Assembly: GCA_010645155.1 (NCBI GenBank) | Contig: JAAGOF010000100.1 | Location: forward strand, 915,995-979,994 | From: Tigriopus japonicus | Lineage: Eukaryota; Arthropoda; Copepoda; Harpacticoida; Harpacticidae | DNA length: 64,000 nucleotides | Direction: 5' to 3' | Shown here: piece by piece, positions 45,599-56,929 of the stretch | How positions within the stretch are numbered: the stretch's first letter is position 1 | Layout: each line of letters starts with the position of its first letter | Notes under the pieces: model-generated | What the model was told of the DNA's origin: nothing | The model's input: the letters and a program-made list of their open reading frames with translations, nothing else | The model's database searches: none | Program-made: the position numbers and the translations under genes

Positions 45599-46812
45599 GA
45601 GAAGCCCTATGAACGATAAAGAGCTTCAAAATCCACGTACATAGGAGCCGCCGTACATAAACAAACATATCTGGACGGCAAAGTCAATCAGGGTTGCCAA
45701 AATATGCTAGATAAATAGTAATGGCATACCATTACTATTGCCACAATATTATATAAATGATTATCTTTAGTGATGACCCATTGATGGGATTCAAGTACTT
45801 GAATCAAGCCTTCCAAGGGGTCACTGTGGTCACTCAAAAAAATAATAATAAAGATACCAGTTTGTTCTAGTTAGGCATACAAAAAACAGTTTGTGTATGA
45901 AAGCACCCCTGATCTTAAGTCAAAAAAGTTAGGGTTAGGGTGCATGTCAGAGCTCTTTAACTAAAAACAAGATTTGGGCAGTGGTTGAAGAAGGAAATAC
46001 CATTTCATAAATAAGTAAATTGGTGACCCCAGTTTACAACCTCACATGGAAGGCTTGATTCAACTACATGAATCTCTTCACTAATTATATTATCTTTGGT
46101 ATATGCAAATGTTTAAGAATTTGATTTGCTAAGGGTGATATAAACTCATAAAATGTAATGTTCTATGGAAGTTTTTGATATCCTTTTTGAATTCATTGAA
46201 TTTCTAATGACTTTAACCATGAATTTTCCTCATAGAGAATTTAAGTTTTTAGCAAACAACTTCAAACTACCATTGATATTTCTCCCAGATATATGAAATG
46301 GAGATAAGAAATGAAACCATATTGAACATATTTTATCTGAATATCTAATGAATCACAAAACAATAGAGATCTTTTTATTGGCCTGCAATGTATGCTTTTA
46401 TTCTTTTAACTATTTTGGAGTAGTAAAATCCCCTAAAAAGAGGGGCACATCCTATTTGGCACCTCTAGAACACTTCCAAACTTGAAGGACTACCATACCA
46501 GGTATACAGCTCCACATGAAATCACAACTCATTTACCATTTGTGGATAGATAATGTTGCCAAGTTCAAGCATGGGTTAGGAATTGAAATATGTTTAGTCT
46601 TTATCTATCTACAATGAATATTATGGAGAGAACTTGTCTAATTATTGAATGAATAAAATAACAATATTATCACAGTATGATTTCATAAAGAAATGTGTTT
46701 CTACTAACTGCTATGTGTGTAGCATATTTTAGCAACCCTGATTGACTTTGTCGGCAACGTCTGCTCCAATGTTTGTGGATTTTCAAGCTAAGTAACGTTC
46801 ATAGAGAAGCCC
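45599..46812. mobile_element. TIR element of about 1.2 kb
   Basis: Imperfect inverted repeats of roughly 95-115 bp lie at 45599-45711 and 46720-46812. Shared phrases are GAAGCCC/TATGAACG, AGCTTCAAAATCCAC (AGCTTGAAAATCCAC on the other arm) and GGCAAAGTCAATCAGGGTTG followed by CCAAAATATGCTA. The left arm carries an extra 15-20 bases. The interior is AT-rich, non-coding, and includes the palindrome GATTCAAGTACTTGAATC near 45789. I could not define a TSD, so superfamily is open. Confidence 0.65.
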
Positions 46813-47684
46813 CCCTTTCCGTTGCACTTGCGTGACACAAAGTGATCATTTTCAGACACACTCAAAAACGGAGGGAATGAAGCCTTTACTACAATGTTTT
46901 TTTCATTAGTGTGACAAACTGAAGCAATATTGGTTGATCTCCAGAACAAAAAACTTCAAGTTGAACAATGAAATGCAAAAAAACACCTAGTACGTATGAA
47001 CTACTCAGAAAGGGCACAAGAACATAGTACAGATACTGGCTACCGTAGTACTCCATGATATTGAAAAATTCATTTTCAAAAACAAAATAACAACAATAAA
47101 ATGACATAAAAATATTCATTTTCCTATGTTTTGCCATAACATATTGAAATAACATTTATTAATACCTTATATTCGTTCATATGTATTTAAAGATTGGGCC
47201 AAAATATTTTTTTTTAATCTTACAGAATTTCACAAAATATGATTTGAGGACCTACCAATATGGCCTTTCAACAGTTCAAAAGCCATGATTCGAAAAATTG
47301 CATTTTATTGTGTTTTTGGAAATAATATTTTTATTTTGACTTGCCATGACAAAGCAAAGAAATATGAAGAAATTTTATTTCTTGTTGTGAGATCAAAAAT
47401 TTATGTTATTTGCTTGGGAATTGGAGTTTTTTTTATACCTGAAGCGTTTTTTTTGCCTTTTTGGACCAAAATTGAACCGGGTCAACACAAATGACTCCGC
47501 AGCTGAGCTATACATTTTCAAGCGATTTCGATGCAAAAGGTCTGCCTTAAAAGTGTATTGACTAGATCTTTTAAAAATAGCGAATTTAATAGGTTTTCAG
47601 GTATATAAGTTTTCATCTAGACCTGACCTGGAGAAACTCAAAAAATTTAAGTCGATCCCATGGCTTCCTGAGTCAGAAACATAT
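46813..47684. other. No gene seen
   Basis: AT-rich; small frames at 46889-47155 (minus) and 47285-47494 (plus) are rich in Phe, Ile and Lys from A/T codons and are not credible. Confidence 0.5.
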
Positions 47685-47692
47685 CACATAGG

Positions 47693-48531
47693 TAGAGCCA
47701 GGATTTTTAGGTGAAGAAAAAAGCCAAAAAAAGTGGTAAATAGGTGAAGAAAATAACCAAAAAAAGTAAAAAAAAGGTTCTTATTATGCGCCTTTTGCAA
47801 TAGAAGCACTTACATTGGTGAACGTATTGGAATTTTGAAGTATACCGAGGTCACCCTGAGAATCCCGATTCACCTGACACGCTTTTTATCCTTATTTGAG
47901 ACTGCTTGAATTTCTATCGGAATATATAATGTGAAGTATTATTGCCCTTGATTACCTCAGTAGCCTGACACTGCATGGCGCAGTCGGCTACCATATCACG
48001 CCCACACCACATTCTTACCAAGTTGTGCCATTTGAACCATCATTTTCAACATGGACAAGTTTACGAGCTTGTCATTTGAGGCGCCAAATTTGATTGACTC
48101 ACAAAACCTCCAATGCGCTGTTTTTTTGCGCAGTGCCCAGAAGCCAATTCTTTAAAAAATGAAGAAGTTAGATAAATGCACTACCAACCTTTTTCTTTGG
48201 AAGGCCAATGGAAAAAAATAATTGTAAATTTTACTCCGTTCTACATTTTTCAAAGAACTGCCTCTAGCCTCTTGAAATTAAATGTGAATTTAAATCAATG
48301 CCCTTTCTTAGTGATAGTATAAAAATGACCATTTTTCACTAAGTTAGAAATCACTTTCTCTAAACCAGGTGGTAAATGTTATAAATCTCGGCATTTATTA
48401 ACCTTTTGTCCCAAAAAGTGTCAAAAAAATATTATTTTTGCTAAAAAGGGCAAAAAAAAATTTTTCCATCAAAAGCAGGAAAAAAGGTGAAAAATTATTT
48501 TCCAATTTTTCACCTAAAAATCTTGGCTCTA
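47693..48531. mobile_element. hAT-type non-autonomous element, 839 bp
   Basis: Inverted ends are TAGAGCCAGGATTTTTAGGT and, in reverse complement on the right, TAGAGCCAAGATTTTTAGGT. Subterminal AAAAAAGCCAAAAAAAG and mirrored AGGGCAAAAAAAAA runs lie on both sides. Flanking 8-mers agree at 7 of 8 positions (CACATAGG at 47685-47692, CTCATAGG at 48532-48539). There is no transposase ORF. This fits the hAT superfamily and resembles 14620-15548 in layout. Confidence 0.78.
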
Positions 48532-48539
48532 CTCATAGG

Positions 48540-50750
48540 GATTGAGAATTTCCATTGAAACTTAATATGAATTTTTCAGCACCGTAGCTCAATGGAACTT
48601 CAAGTTTGACTTTCAAAGGTTCATAGAGACAATCATGGAGGGACTTGCAATTGAGGGATTTTATATCGGTTGTTAGAATTTGTGAATTGGCGCAAGGCGT
48701 CATAAATTGAAGCGTAAGCTTCAGGGAACATCAAGGAAGCAAATGGGTCAAATAAAAAACAGACTAACTCTTTTCCCTTTTTTGGTTAGAAAGAATTTCG
48801 ATTAAATATGCAAGAGTTGACGCACCCTTGCAAAAGCAATAATGGACACTTTCCTGATCCTGTCCGACTTTGATCTAAACATTCGTGATTAGGGGCAAGA
48901 CGATTATTTGGTTTCGTCTTGATCTCGTGCACGTGCAATATTACTACATATCATTTTGCACGCTCAATTTTAAAACATTTCGTTTACATTAGAAAATTCT
49001 ATCATTTGTTTGGGAATCATACACCTGGAGCATTCTTCGTTTTTAAGGGGTAAAAAATGAACCTGTTAAACCAGTTCTTTTAGACTGTAATGGGTGAGAT
49101 TGCTTTCCGTTATTTTCTTTGTCTCTTCAAAAAGTATGTGCTCATCCTCTTAAGGTCCGAAATGCTAATCATTTTTTCACAGTACAATTCGGAATGAGGC
49201 CTTCAAGAGTTTTAAGGCCTTTTTTTACTAAGATTGTACGAAAAAGGTGGACTTTTTCAATTATTAGAGGTAATTTGATTGATTTTTGCATCAATGCATT
49301 CATTTTTATTGAGTAATTTTTATCCCAAAGTGATTTTTCTTCATGTTTTTGTAACCATAACAAAACCTTTTGAAATGGACAAATCTTTTTACATGCAAGT
49401 CGTTTTTAAGTTGTTTGTCTGATATTTTAAGATTACCAGATGACTTCGTAAAAAAATGTATCAAAATGCCTTTGGACTTCATCAGAAAAATGATGTTGTT
49501 AACCGAGATCGTCCTCGTCCTCTCCAAAGTCCCAGGAAGGTGGCCGCTCTTGGCGGTGGCGCCAAAGCAATGACACTCATGCAGCCCTTGCCCTCATTCG
49601 AAAACGTGGACTTGTCTAACAAGTGGGGCAAGGGTTGGTTGTCTTGGGGTCGATATGTCTACGGGTGTTGTTGGTGCACATTCATTAAACATCCATTAAA
49701 AATAAAAATGCCTGGCAAAATCAAATCCTGATGCATTTTCAGTTGCTTAAAGCTTCACTGTCCTTTGCTCGCAAATATTTTACAAGGTGGCCATGTCAGT
49801 ACTTTTTGATAATTCGGGTACTTTTTTTTCTCTTAACTAGAATGGCCTCGTTGGCTTCCGAGGTTATAGAATTTTAGCAAGATACAAATCTTTTTGTTCT
49901 TCCTTTTTTCAATTTGCTTTTCAATTGTTTGAAAAGACTTCAAAAAACTTCAACACCAAATCCGTTTTTACTTATGATCTTACATTTCAAAAGCCTTACA
50001 TGATGATCTCCACATTTCAAAAGTCAGATTCTTTGTCACTGACTTTGAAGCTGCACGCAGGCGCAAAACATGTGCTTTTAGTCTTGCTCTCGGTGATACT
50101 TACCTTACGTTGCACGAACTTAGCCACCGTTAGGCTGCTCTCGGTGGATAGCCACAGGTGTCACTTTGATAAATGAAACAACCTAATGGGTACACTACGA
50201 ACGCTCGTGGATGTGGATTTGTCTAGTCAGAGCGTTTGTCTCGGACTATTCTTTGGTCGAACCAAAGCACTGACAAGCGAGCACTAGAGGGTTCAAGAAG
50301 GGTAGTTATATATCATGATTCATGAACATCAACTGTGGTGGAGTCGAGATAATTCCAACTTACCGTTGGGATCAAATATTCAGTGACGAGTAAATTTGAA
50401 CAAATTCAATACTTTTTGACTGTTAAGCAATTTCATGGTCTAACTAGAGTTTTTAAGTATAGAGTGAAACCATGAGCAGCGACCTCTTGCGGGCGTAGGT
50501 GTTCAGACCCAAGAAGCAAAATTTCACGACAATAACATTTGATAACATTTTTCGACTAAAAGGAGTTGTCGTCGTGAATCGTGCCGATGTCTTATTTAAA
50601 AACGGGGTACATGATCAGATTATACAAGGAATTTGGTTTAATCAGCGAATTTAGCTTTGAAATAATTGAAGAAATCGGTGTTCAAAGGACCCATTTTGAC
50701 AGTTATTGAATTTTCTTTGATGTATCAATGCTTATCTTTGCTCCATGAAA
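48540..50750. other. No firm gene
   Basis: AT-rich. 49456-49731 (plus) has a less A/T-rich stretch reading KVAALGGGAKAMTLMQPLPS in an open frame; it might be a terminal exon but no family is recognised. On the minus strand CAACGTAAG|GTAAGTATC near 50095-50111 is a strong 5' splice site, preceded by a short open reading (SSLTVAKFVQRK). Confidence 0.35.
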
Positions 50751-50977
50751 GTGTTTCAAGACTTTCAATATGATATTTCAATGTCCGAGTATCCTAATGA
50801 AGATATTTTGTTAAGGTGTTCACTATAAATGAACTGAAATAACTATCAAATCTATTAAAACCAAAAAAGTCATTAATTAACACAATTATTTAAGCTAATT
50901 GAAAATGAGCACCTTAACAAAATATCTTCATTAGGACACTCGGACATTGAAAAATGATATTGAAAGTCTTGAACCAC
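50751..50977. repeat. Foldback repeat, 68-bp arms
   Basis: 50751-50818 and 50910-50977 are inverted copies with few mismatches, around a 91-nt AT-rich centre. Arms contain ATTTCAATGTCCGAGT and CCTAATGAAGATATTTTG. No TSD was identified. A MITE or foldback element is likely. A nearby perfect palindrome ATCACCTGAAATCAGGTGAT lies at about 51113-51132. Confidence 0.82.
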
Positions 50978-52528
50978 TTTATTATAGTAAAGCTAACTTC
51001 AACTATTTCAAAGGTAAACCCGGTCGCATCTCATAATCTCACTCTATACTTGAGAGCTCTAGGTCTAACGAGTTATCCTGTGAAAGTAACTCTTTTTAAA
51101 ACAATCAAACATCACCTGAAATCAGGTGATGTTCTAACATACTCTAACATACTAGATTTCTTAACATTTCAGACAAACCTTTTCCGATTCCCGAATATTT
51201 CTACATCAAGAAACACCTAAGATATGCCTTTGTAAATCCAACAGACCTGTTCAAGATACTTTGGAAAAGTATCTAGAAAAGATAAGATAACGTCGTCTAC
51301 TGAATACACTATGACACATAAATCTTTGCCTCCTCAGAAACAAGACAAAATCTTATATATCTTTGCTTTTCCAAAATCAAAGAACAAAGCCTAAAAATAA
51401 CTTTTGTTGTTTATCATTCAATCAGCTACTTTTGGCTTTAAACTTTTCCAAACAAGTGATAAATAAAGCCAAAGGAATTTAATCCCCACACTTAGATTCT
51501 GGCAATATTTTAAATGTCCCATGATTCCAGATTGTTTTCGAAAAAGTATTGTGCAAGAGCTGCCTTGATCTCTTATTTCAAAATAACGCCCAAATCAGTT
51601 GCTTTAGATATTGAGGGTGCCTGTGAGTATGATTAAAGCTGGATTACTTGAATACAAATTAAACTAAAGTCACATTAACTACCCTTGAGATGTGAGGCGT
51701 TTTGTTATGGCTAGGAGAAGAAAGGTAATGGTTCCAAAACAGATTGAATAGATTTACAACCTGACAAGAAAAATGTCTCAAAATTTGATAGGACCAAGAA
51801 ATATTGACCTGAACCCTGATGATGACATAGTTTAGCAAAATTAGTTGGTGCAAATGTCTTCCAAAGGCCCCAAAAGCCTAAATTGCATCCAGAAAACTAA
51901 AAACATTCATTGGATTTTTCCAACACTCATACAACCCAACTCAACAAAATTCACATCATGTTATAAAACCTAATTTGGTCTTTAAACTATCATTGAACCA
52001 TCATCTAAATTTGAGTCCATGGAAACCAAACACAAAAGGGCAATGTATATCATCCTTTGGGCACTTCTCAAATCATGGACACATCAGCTTTTACCAAAAA
52101 AAGAGCCTAAGGAAATCAATTCATTTTGATGCTTTCCTATAGCGTGACAAAAATGTGTATAATATAAAAGTATTTTATAAATGACTGATAAACATATCTT
52201 ATTTTGTAAGCCTTCTTTGTTTGCAATTAGTAAAGCAAAAATATGCGATTTTGTCATGATTGCCAACAGGCAAAGATTTCTGTGTCACCTTGTACAAGCC
52301 AGGTCTCGTTTGCAGAAGATCGCAATTGAATTTATCCTTCTAAAAATCATAATTCTCACCATTAGCCTCCCACTCCAGTTTTCAGTGCTTCTTGGTAAAT
52401 CATTTAAATATGTTTCAGACTACTTATTGGTGCGCAAACTAGATTTGATTCATTTGAACAAGCTAAATGGGAAGAGGTGATATTAGAGCATGTAGGTTGC
52501 GTGAAAATTATTGAGGGTCCTCCGTTGA
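50978..52528. other. No gene seen
   Basis: AT-rich; small frames only (50954-51220, 51659-51853, 52181-52480) without recognisable features. Confidence 0.5.
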
Positions 52529-52537
52529 GTTTAGGAT

Positions 52538-53281
52538 TCACGACTGAATCTCGACCCGTTTTTTTCGGAAAGGTTGCGCAAAGCAACCTCTGTGACTTCA
52601 AAAGGTTGCGTGACTGAAAACTGGTGAACATTGCGTGTTTCCTTGAGTCACTGGTATCTCTTATTCTTCGACATATTCAAGGGGAATAAGTCGGCTAATA
52701 CTCGAAATGTCGAAATGGCCCACTGAGGCCAGAGAAAACTTTCTTTCTGAGATGAAACCAGGGGGAAAATGAAAAAAGTATTGGAACCAGGTAAATCGCA
52801 AATAACTCATATATGCCCATTACTACAAGACGGGTACTTTTTTCCTTTTCCCCATCTCATCTCAGAAAGAAAGTTTTCTCTGGCCTCAGTGGGCCATTTC
52901 GACTCAAATACAGGACGTTCATTCTTCGGATGCCCCTCCTTTCAGCAGTAAACACCCCTTGGACTTGGCCACGGTGGCATATCCAAACGTTTCTTGAGAC
53001 CAGGGCAATAAATTTGCGGATGGGAGCAGTAGGGTGAATTAATGCTTTCGTGTGACCGTTCGAAATTCCACCTAGTCCGGCTTCAAGAGTTCAGGATGTC
53101 TTTCAAACAACTTGATTGTATTAGCCGACTTATTCCCCTTGAATATGTCAAAGAATAAGAGATACCAGTGACTCAAGGAAACACGCAATGTTCACCAGTT
53201 TTCAGTCACGCAACCTTTTGAAGTCACAGAGGTTGCTTTGCGCAACCTTTCCGAAAAAAACGGGTCGAGATTCAGTCGTGA
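52538..53281. mobile_element. Mutator-like non-autonomous element with 164-bp TIRs
   Basis: Left TIR 52538-52701 and right TIR 53118-53281 are 164-bp inverted copies; I see about one difference (CTTCGACAT versus CTTTGACAT). The outer ends read TCACGACTGAATCTCGACCC. The 9-bp direct repeat GTTTAGGAT flanks the element perfectly (52529-52537 and 53282-53290). Long TIRs plus a 9-bp TSD fit Mutator-like elements, though other superfamilies with 8-9 bp duplications (Merlin) remain possible. A second hairpin lies inside: 52709-52755 pairs with 52857-52903 (47 bp). There is no transposase. High arm identity implies a young copy. Confidence 0.85.
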
Positions 53282-53306
53282 GTTTAGGATACGTTAGAAA
53301 TGGGGT

Positions 53307-54383
53307 ATTCGTGAAGGAGACAGCTGCTGAAGTTGCCTAAAATCGATTGTAGACGGCGCCACATTTGACTAGGCGAGAATAAAATTTTGCTACGGAAGTA
53401 CTGCTACCCTGACAGTCCTTTTTAGACACTATTTCATCAGTTTTTCAAGGATTTATTGATCTAAAAATAAAAGAAAATAAGTTTACCTCATGATTTTGTC
53501 ACATTTTTAACCAAACGCGGGGACAATTCTTTTAAAAAGCGAGTTTCAAGTGTACATATAATGTTGCGTAAGTTTGGAAATATCCTTAGTGCGACACTTC
53601 CGGCTCGGCAATATCAATTTGATGAATATTTGTTGTTGCATTGTTGTTTGCCGTTGTTTGCGGTCAAAAAATGGACAAATTTGCAGGTAACTGACATGAC
53701 ACCTAGCTTTTACAAAATATGCAAAACTTATTTACGTTGGAGTTGCGTAAGTGAAGAATATTATTGCGAGCTAGTAGGGAACTAAAATAGACTAGAATCA
53801 AAGCTTCTTACTTCAGATTGTACTTTTTCCACAACTTGTAAGAGCCCAGGCGGAAAGGTCCCACTGCCGATAATTGTTGGCTGAGAAATTGAATGATGAG
53901 CTTCGAAGTCGTCGTACTTGGGGTCATTGAAACTAACATGGATCTGATCAAACCACCCTTCCCAGCCAGCCCTACAACAATTCCAATCATTTATTGGTCG
54001 ATTTTGGGGTTTAAAACCTTATCAGAGTCCCAGGGACGAATTTGGTCCTGACCAGACAGGAAAAAATCCGTGCATGCGTCGTTTCTGCCTTGCTTGATTT
54101 AAGACATAATTTTCAAACTCACGCAACATTATATGTACACTTAAAACTCGGTTTTCGAAAGAAATGTCCAGGTGTATGGATAAAAATGTGACAAAATCAT
54201 GAATTAAAGTTATTTTCCATTATTTTTAGATCAATAAATCCTTGAAAAACTGATGAAATAGTGTCTAAAAAGGACTTTCAAGGTAGCAGTACTTCCGTAG
54301 CAAAATTTTATTCTCGCCTAGTCAAATGTGGCGCCGTCTACAATCGATTTTAGGTAACTTCAGCAGCTGTCTCCTTCACGAAT
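53307..54383. mobile_element. TIR element, 1,077 bp with about 273-bp TIRs
   Basis: 53307-53580 and 54111-54383 are inverted copies, similar but with scattered changes. The outer ends read ATTCGTGAAGGAGACAGCTG and the arms share CTAAAATCGATTGTAGACGG and CATTTGACTAGGCGAG. It begins only 16 bp after the TSD of the preceding Mutator-like element. Long arms suggest the same broad class, but I see no clear TSD. The internal 530 bp holds only short frames (53561-53785 plus, 53808-53990 minus) without recognisable function. Confidence 0.8.
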
Positions 54384-54862
54384 TACAGCAATTACTAGTG
54401 ACGTCATCATTTTTGGTGGCAAAAAAGTTCGGAAGACCTGTGTTTCTGATGAGCGTGAGAGGTAACTAAAACGAGGGTTTAGGCCAGGTGATTGCAACAA
54501 TGCCTTTCTTATCTGCACAAATTGAAGTTTAAATAGCAAATCTAGACATTGTTTTAGCAAAAAAGTATGTTTTGTTGCTTTTATCTAAAATTTTGCTACA
54601 TAAGTTGAGAGGGTTCTTCCGAACTTTGAAATTAGGAATGCCCAACTTTGAATAACAAGATGGCCAGAGGAGATCGGTTCCTGGGGCAACTAAACCTAAA
54701 AACAAATAATTTGTTTAATTGAAGGCTTCCAAGTTCTCCATTTGTTTTCAAATTACTTTGCAATACTTCTCAACATACATTAACCAAGCCATTGCCCATA
54801 AATGCAACATTTTTCGAAAATCTGACCCTTGAAAACTGAGATTTTTTGGCAAGCCTACACTG
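54384..54862. other. No gene seen
   Basis: AT-rich spacer without recognisable features. Confidence 0.5.
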
Positions 54863-55180
54863 CTAACGGCAGTAAGAGACGGCAGCAGGTCCGTAAAATG
54901 ATGCGGTAATCACTCCCATAGGATCCAAAAAGTTGTTTATGTCCTCCTTGTCGTTAATTAAGTCAAAATGATCATTTAAACTCCGAGTTTGTTGCGGGTA
55001 TTTGTTGGATATCTCGAATAAACTCCAAGATGGGGGAAGACATTCAACTGAATTTCGTAGGATTTTGCTGTCAAACACAGCTTTGCTCTTACAATTTTCA
55101 TAGATATCATGCCTCGTTGCAAGAAAGAAACTACTTTCTTGATTGATTGTCCTTATTCCGGATAACGAAAATTGTGGCAC
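54863..55180 (-). CDS. Hypothetical open frame, 105 codons
   Basis: An uninterrupted minus-strand frame with globular composition (GIRTINQESSFFLATRHDIY, NSVECLPPSWSLFEISNKYP, DLINDKEDINNFLDPMGVIT). It looks more protein-like than other unassigned frames here, with balanced charged and hydrophobic residues, but I recognise no family. There is no signal peptide or membrane segment. It may be one exon of a host gene or a piece of a transposon ORF. The frame upstream of the ATG is closed. Confidence 0.35.
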   Translation of the reverse strand: MPQFSLSGIRTINQESSFFLATRHDIYENCKSKAVFDSKILRNSVECLPPSWSLFEISNKYPQQTRSLNDHFDLINDKEDINNFLDPMGVITASFYGPAAVSYCR

Positions 55181-56108
55181 GAAAATATGAAAAGGGAGAA
55201 GTGGAGAAGCGGAGAAGCGGTCAAGCGGTTACAGTCGTTTGGCACGAAAATAGCACCTAATATAATATACATAATCATGTATCAGAGTTCATGAAAATTG
55301 GAAGGCCCAAAAAAGCAAAAACAAGGTGAAATTCAATTAAACCCATGTTATGCTTATGTTTTGTGAAGGATATGGAACAAGTTGCAAGAGTAAAATGCAA
55401 TCATATCACCGGGATAAGGGTCCACGCTACAGGTCTAATTATCAAAAGGATATCCAGAAAAATGGATGGAACTCCAGACAGAATATATGAGGATAGGGAC
55501 GGAGACGGGAATGATTTTGCTCTGGAGACATAGTGCCTTCACAAATTGCTATAAAAACTTGACTGTCACGGTATCAAAACAACATTCGAATATCATTTTA
55601 GTCTCCGGCAATGCATAGACACTCGATCTTGTTACTCTGAGTGTATCCCAAACAACTAACTACCGACTAACAGCTCATTATTGTTGTGGCAATGTTACAT
55701 GTCGATTAAATGTTTGGCCCCGCAAATCGTCAATCCACCCTGAGTCTGACAAGTCAATAGTTTGCGGTTCACACTCTAGGTTCGCGTTTTGGTCTCGCAC
55801 GCTGTACATCACTGATCAATGATTTATATTTGCAGGTACTTAAAAGACGTAAATTTCCCTTACATAGTGGCAACGATGGAAATAAAAATCTTATTTTGCA
55901 GCAACTTCATATTTCGATTTTAGGAGCGCTTGTTTCCAACTTGGCATGACTACATCATAAATCTCAATTTTTACTATTTTTATTTAAAGGTGGTTCCAGA
56001 TATTTTACGGTATGGTAAGAGTGGTAAAAAACATCTCATAATGCAATTACTTGATTATTAGAGCAAAATTTGTCTCAATATCCCTACACAAATAAGGAGT
56101 CAAGATTT
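55181..56108. other. No gene seen
   Basis: Short frame at 55345-55533 only. A GAGAAGCGG stutter occurs at 55203-55230. No family recognised. Confidence 0.5.
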
Positions 56109-56206
56109 AAGGAAGACAGAATGGCCACGCATGCTAGCGTGTTCTTACAAGTGCCGAGTGTAAGTGCTTCCCCAGACGCCATAGGTTCGAATCCTATTGG
56201 GGGTCG
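56109..56206 (+). mobile_element. tRNA-derived SINE head (copy a)
   Basis: The tRNA-like head of the SINE: an A-box-like AATGGCCACGCATGCTAGCG at 56120-56139 and a perfect B box GGTTCGAATCC at 56184-56194, the internal RNA polymerase III promoter. The spacing and the long arm between the boxes (CGAGTGTAAGTGCTTCCCCA) indicate a class II (Leu/Ser) tRNA origin; Leu is best supported through the other copies (GTGGCCGCGCGTTCTAATGC). The body and tail are absent because an inverted copy begins at 56208. Confidence 0.75.
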
Positions 56207-56207
56207 G

Positions 56208-56396
56208 ATTTATTTTTTGATTGCGGATTGTCTACTACCGCTACAAGGAATGTGTTTCCCTGTAAACAAGGATTTCTCCCGACAGCTTCAATCCGTCCTC
56301 CAACAGGATTCGAACCTACGCCGTCTGGGGAAGCACTTACACTCGGCTCTTATAAGAACGCATTAGAACGCGCGGCCACTCTGGCTTTCTTGAAAG
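56208..56396 (-). mobile_element. tRNA-derived SINE, full copy (copy b)
   Basis: A minus-strand SINE: head with A box near 56362-56379 (GTGGCCGCGCGTTCTAATGC) and B box at 56306-56316, body GAAGCTGTCGGGAGAAATCC, then tail TTTACAGGGAAACACATTCC and TTGTAGCGGTAGTAGACAAT, A-rich end near 56208-56220. The tail matches the 3' end of LINE-A. It is not a functional tRNA: the anticodon arm has only a 4-nt loop and the acceptor stem is lost. Further body and head scraps in plus orientation follow at 56398-56445. Confidence 0.82.
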
Positions 56397-56552
56397 CTTG
56401 AAACTGTCGGGAGAAATCCTTTTCAAGGAAGCCAGACTGGCTTTCAAAAATTTGGGGGAGTAATCACGTCAGTACCATGGCAAAACTTAGTGATAGATTT
56501 CAAGTTCAGGCTGAAATCCTTGGCTTGGTGATTGCTTTACTCTTAAGTTCCA

Positions 56553-56700
56553 ATTTGATGATTGACAATTGATTCAGGAATCCCTTATTCTCTTAGATTA
56601 AATGAACCATCACAGATTTCAAATTTGAGCATTGACAATTGATCCACGAGTTCTTTCATTCTCTTGAATCTAATGAACCATCACAGATTCGAAATCAAGC
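56553..56700 (+). repeat. Two-unit tandem duplication, about 74 bp each
   Basis: ATTGACAATTGATTCAGGAA at 56561 and ATTGACAATTGATCCACGAG at 56633 begin two similar units, each ending AATGAACCATCACAGATT. The units differ at several positions, so the duplication is not recent. Confidence 0.75.
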
Positions 56701-56929
56701 AAGATTCTTGGATTTCATATTGCAGAACTAAATTCAAGGGAATAAATCACTATTTAATTGAAGCAAAATGTCCGCAGAGCTCTACACACTGTCAGCATGA
56801 CTCAGATGCAGATATTAAAAATCTAAAAAAACATAGACATTCAACCTAAATTAATTCATTTATTCATTCAGTTTAGATTTCAAACATAACTTTTTCTCTT
56901 GACTTCATGTTAATCATCCCAGATTTCAA

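Noticed and set aside
50090..50165. Minus-strand splice donor with short open reading
   Set aside because: The donor matches consensus, but a stop lies about 19 codons upstream and no acceptor or family match supports an exon.
56070..56366. 98-codon plus-strand frame
   Set aside because: It runs through two inverted SINE copies and is not a host gene.
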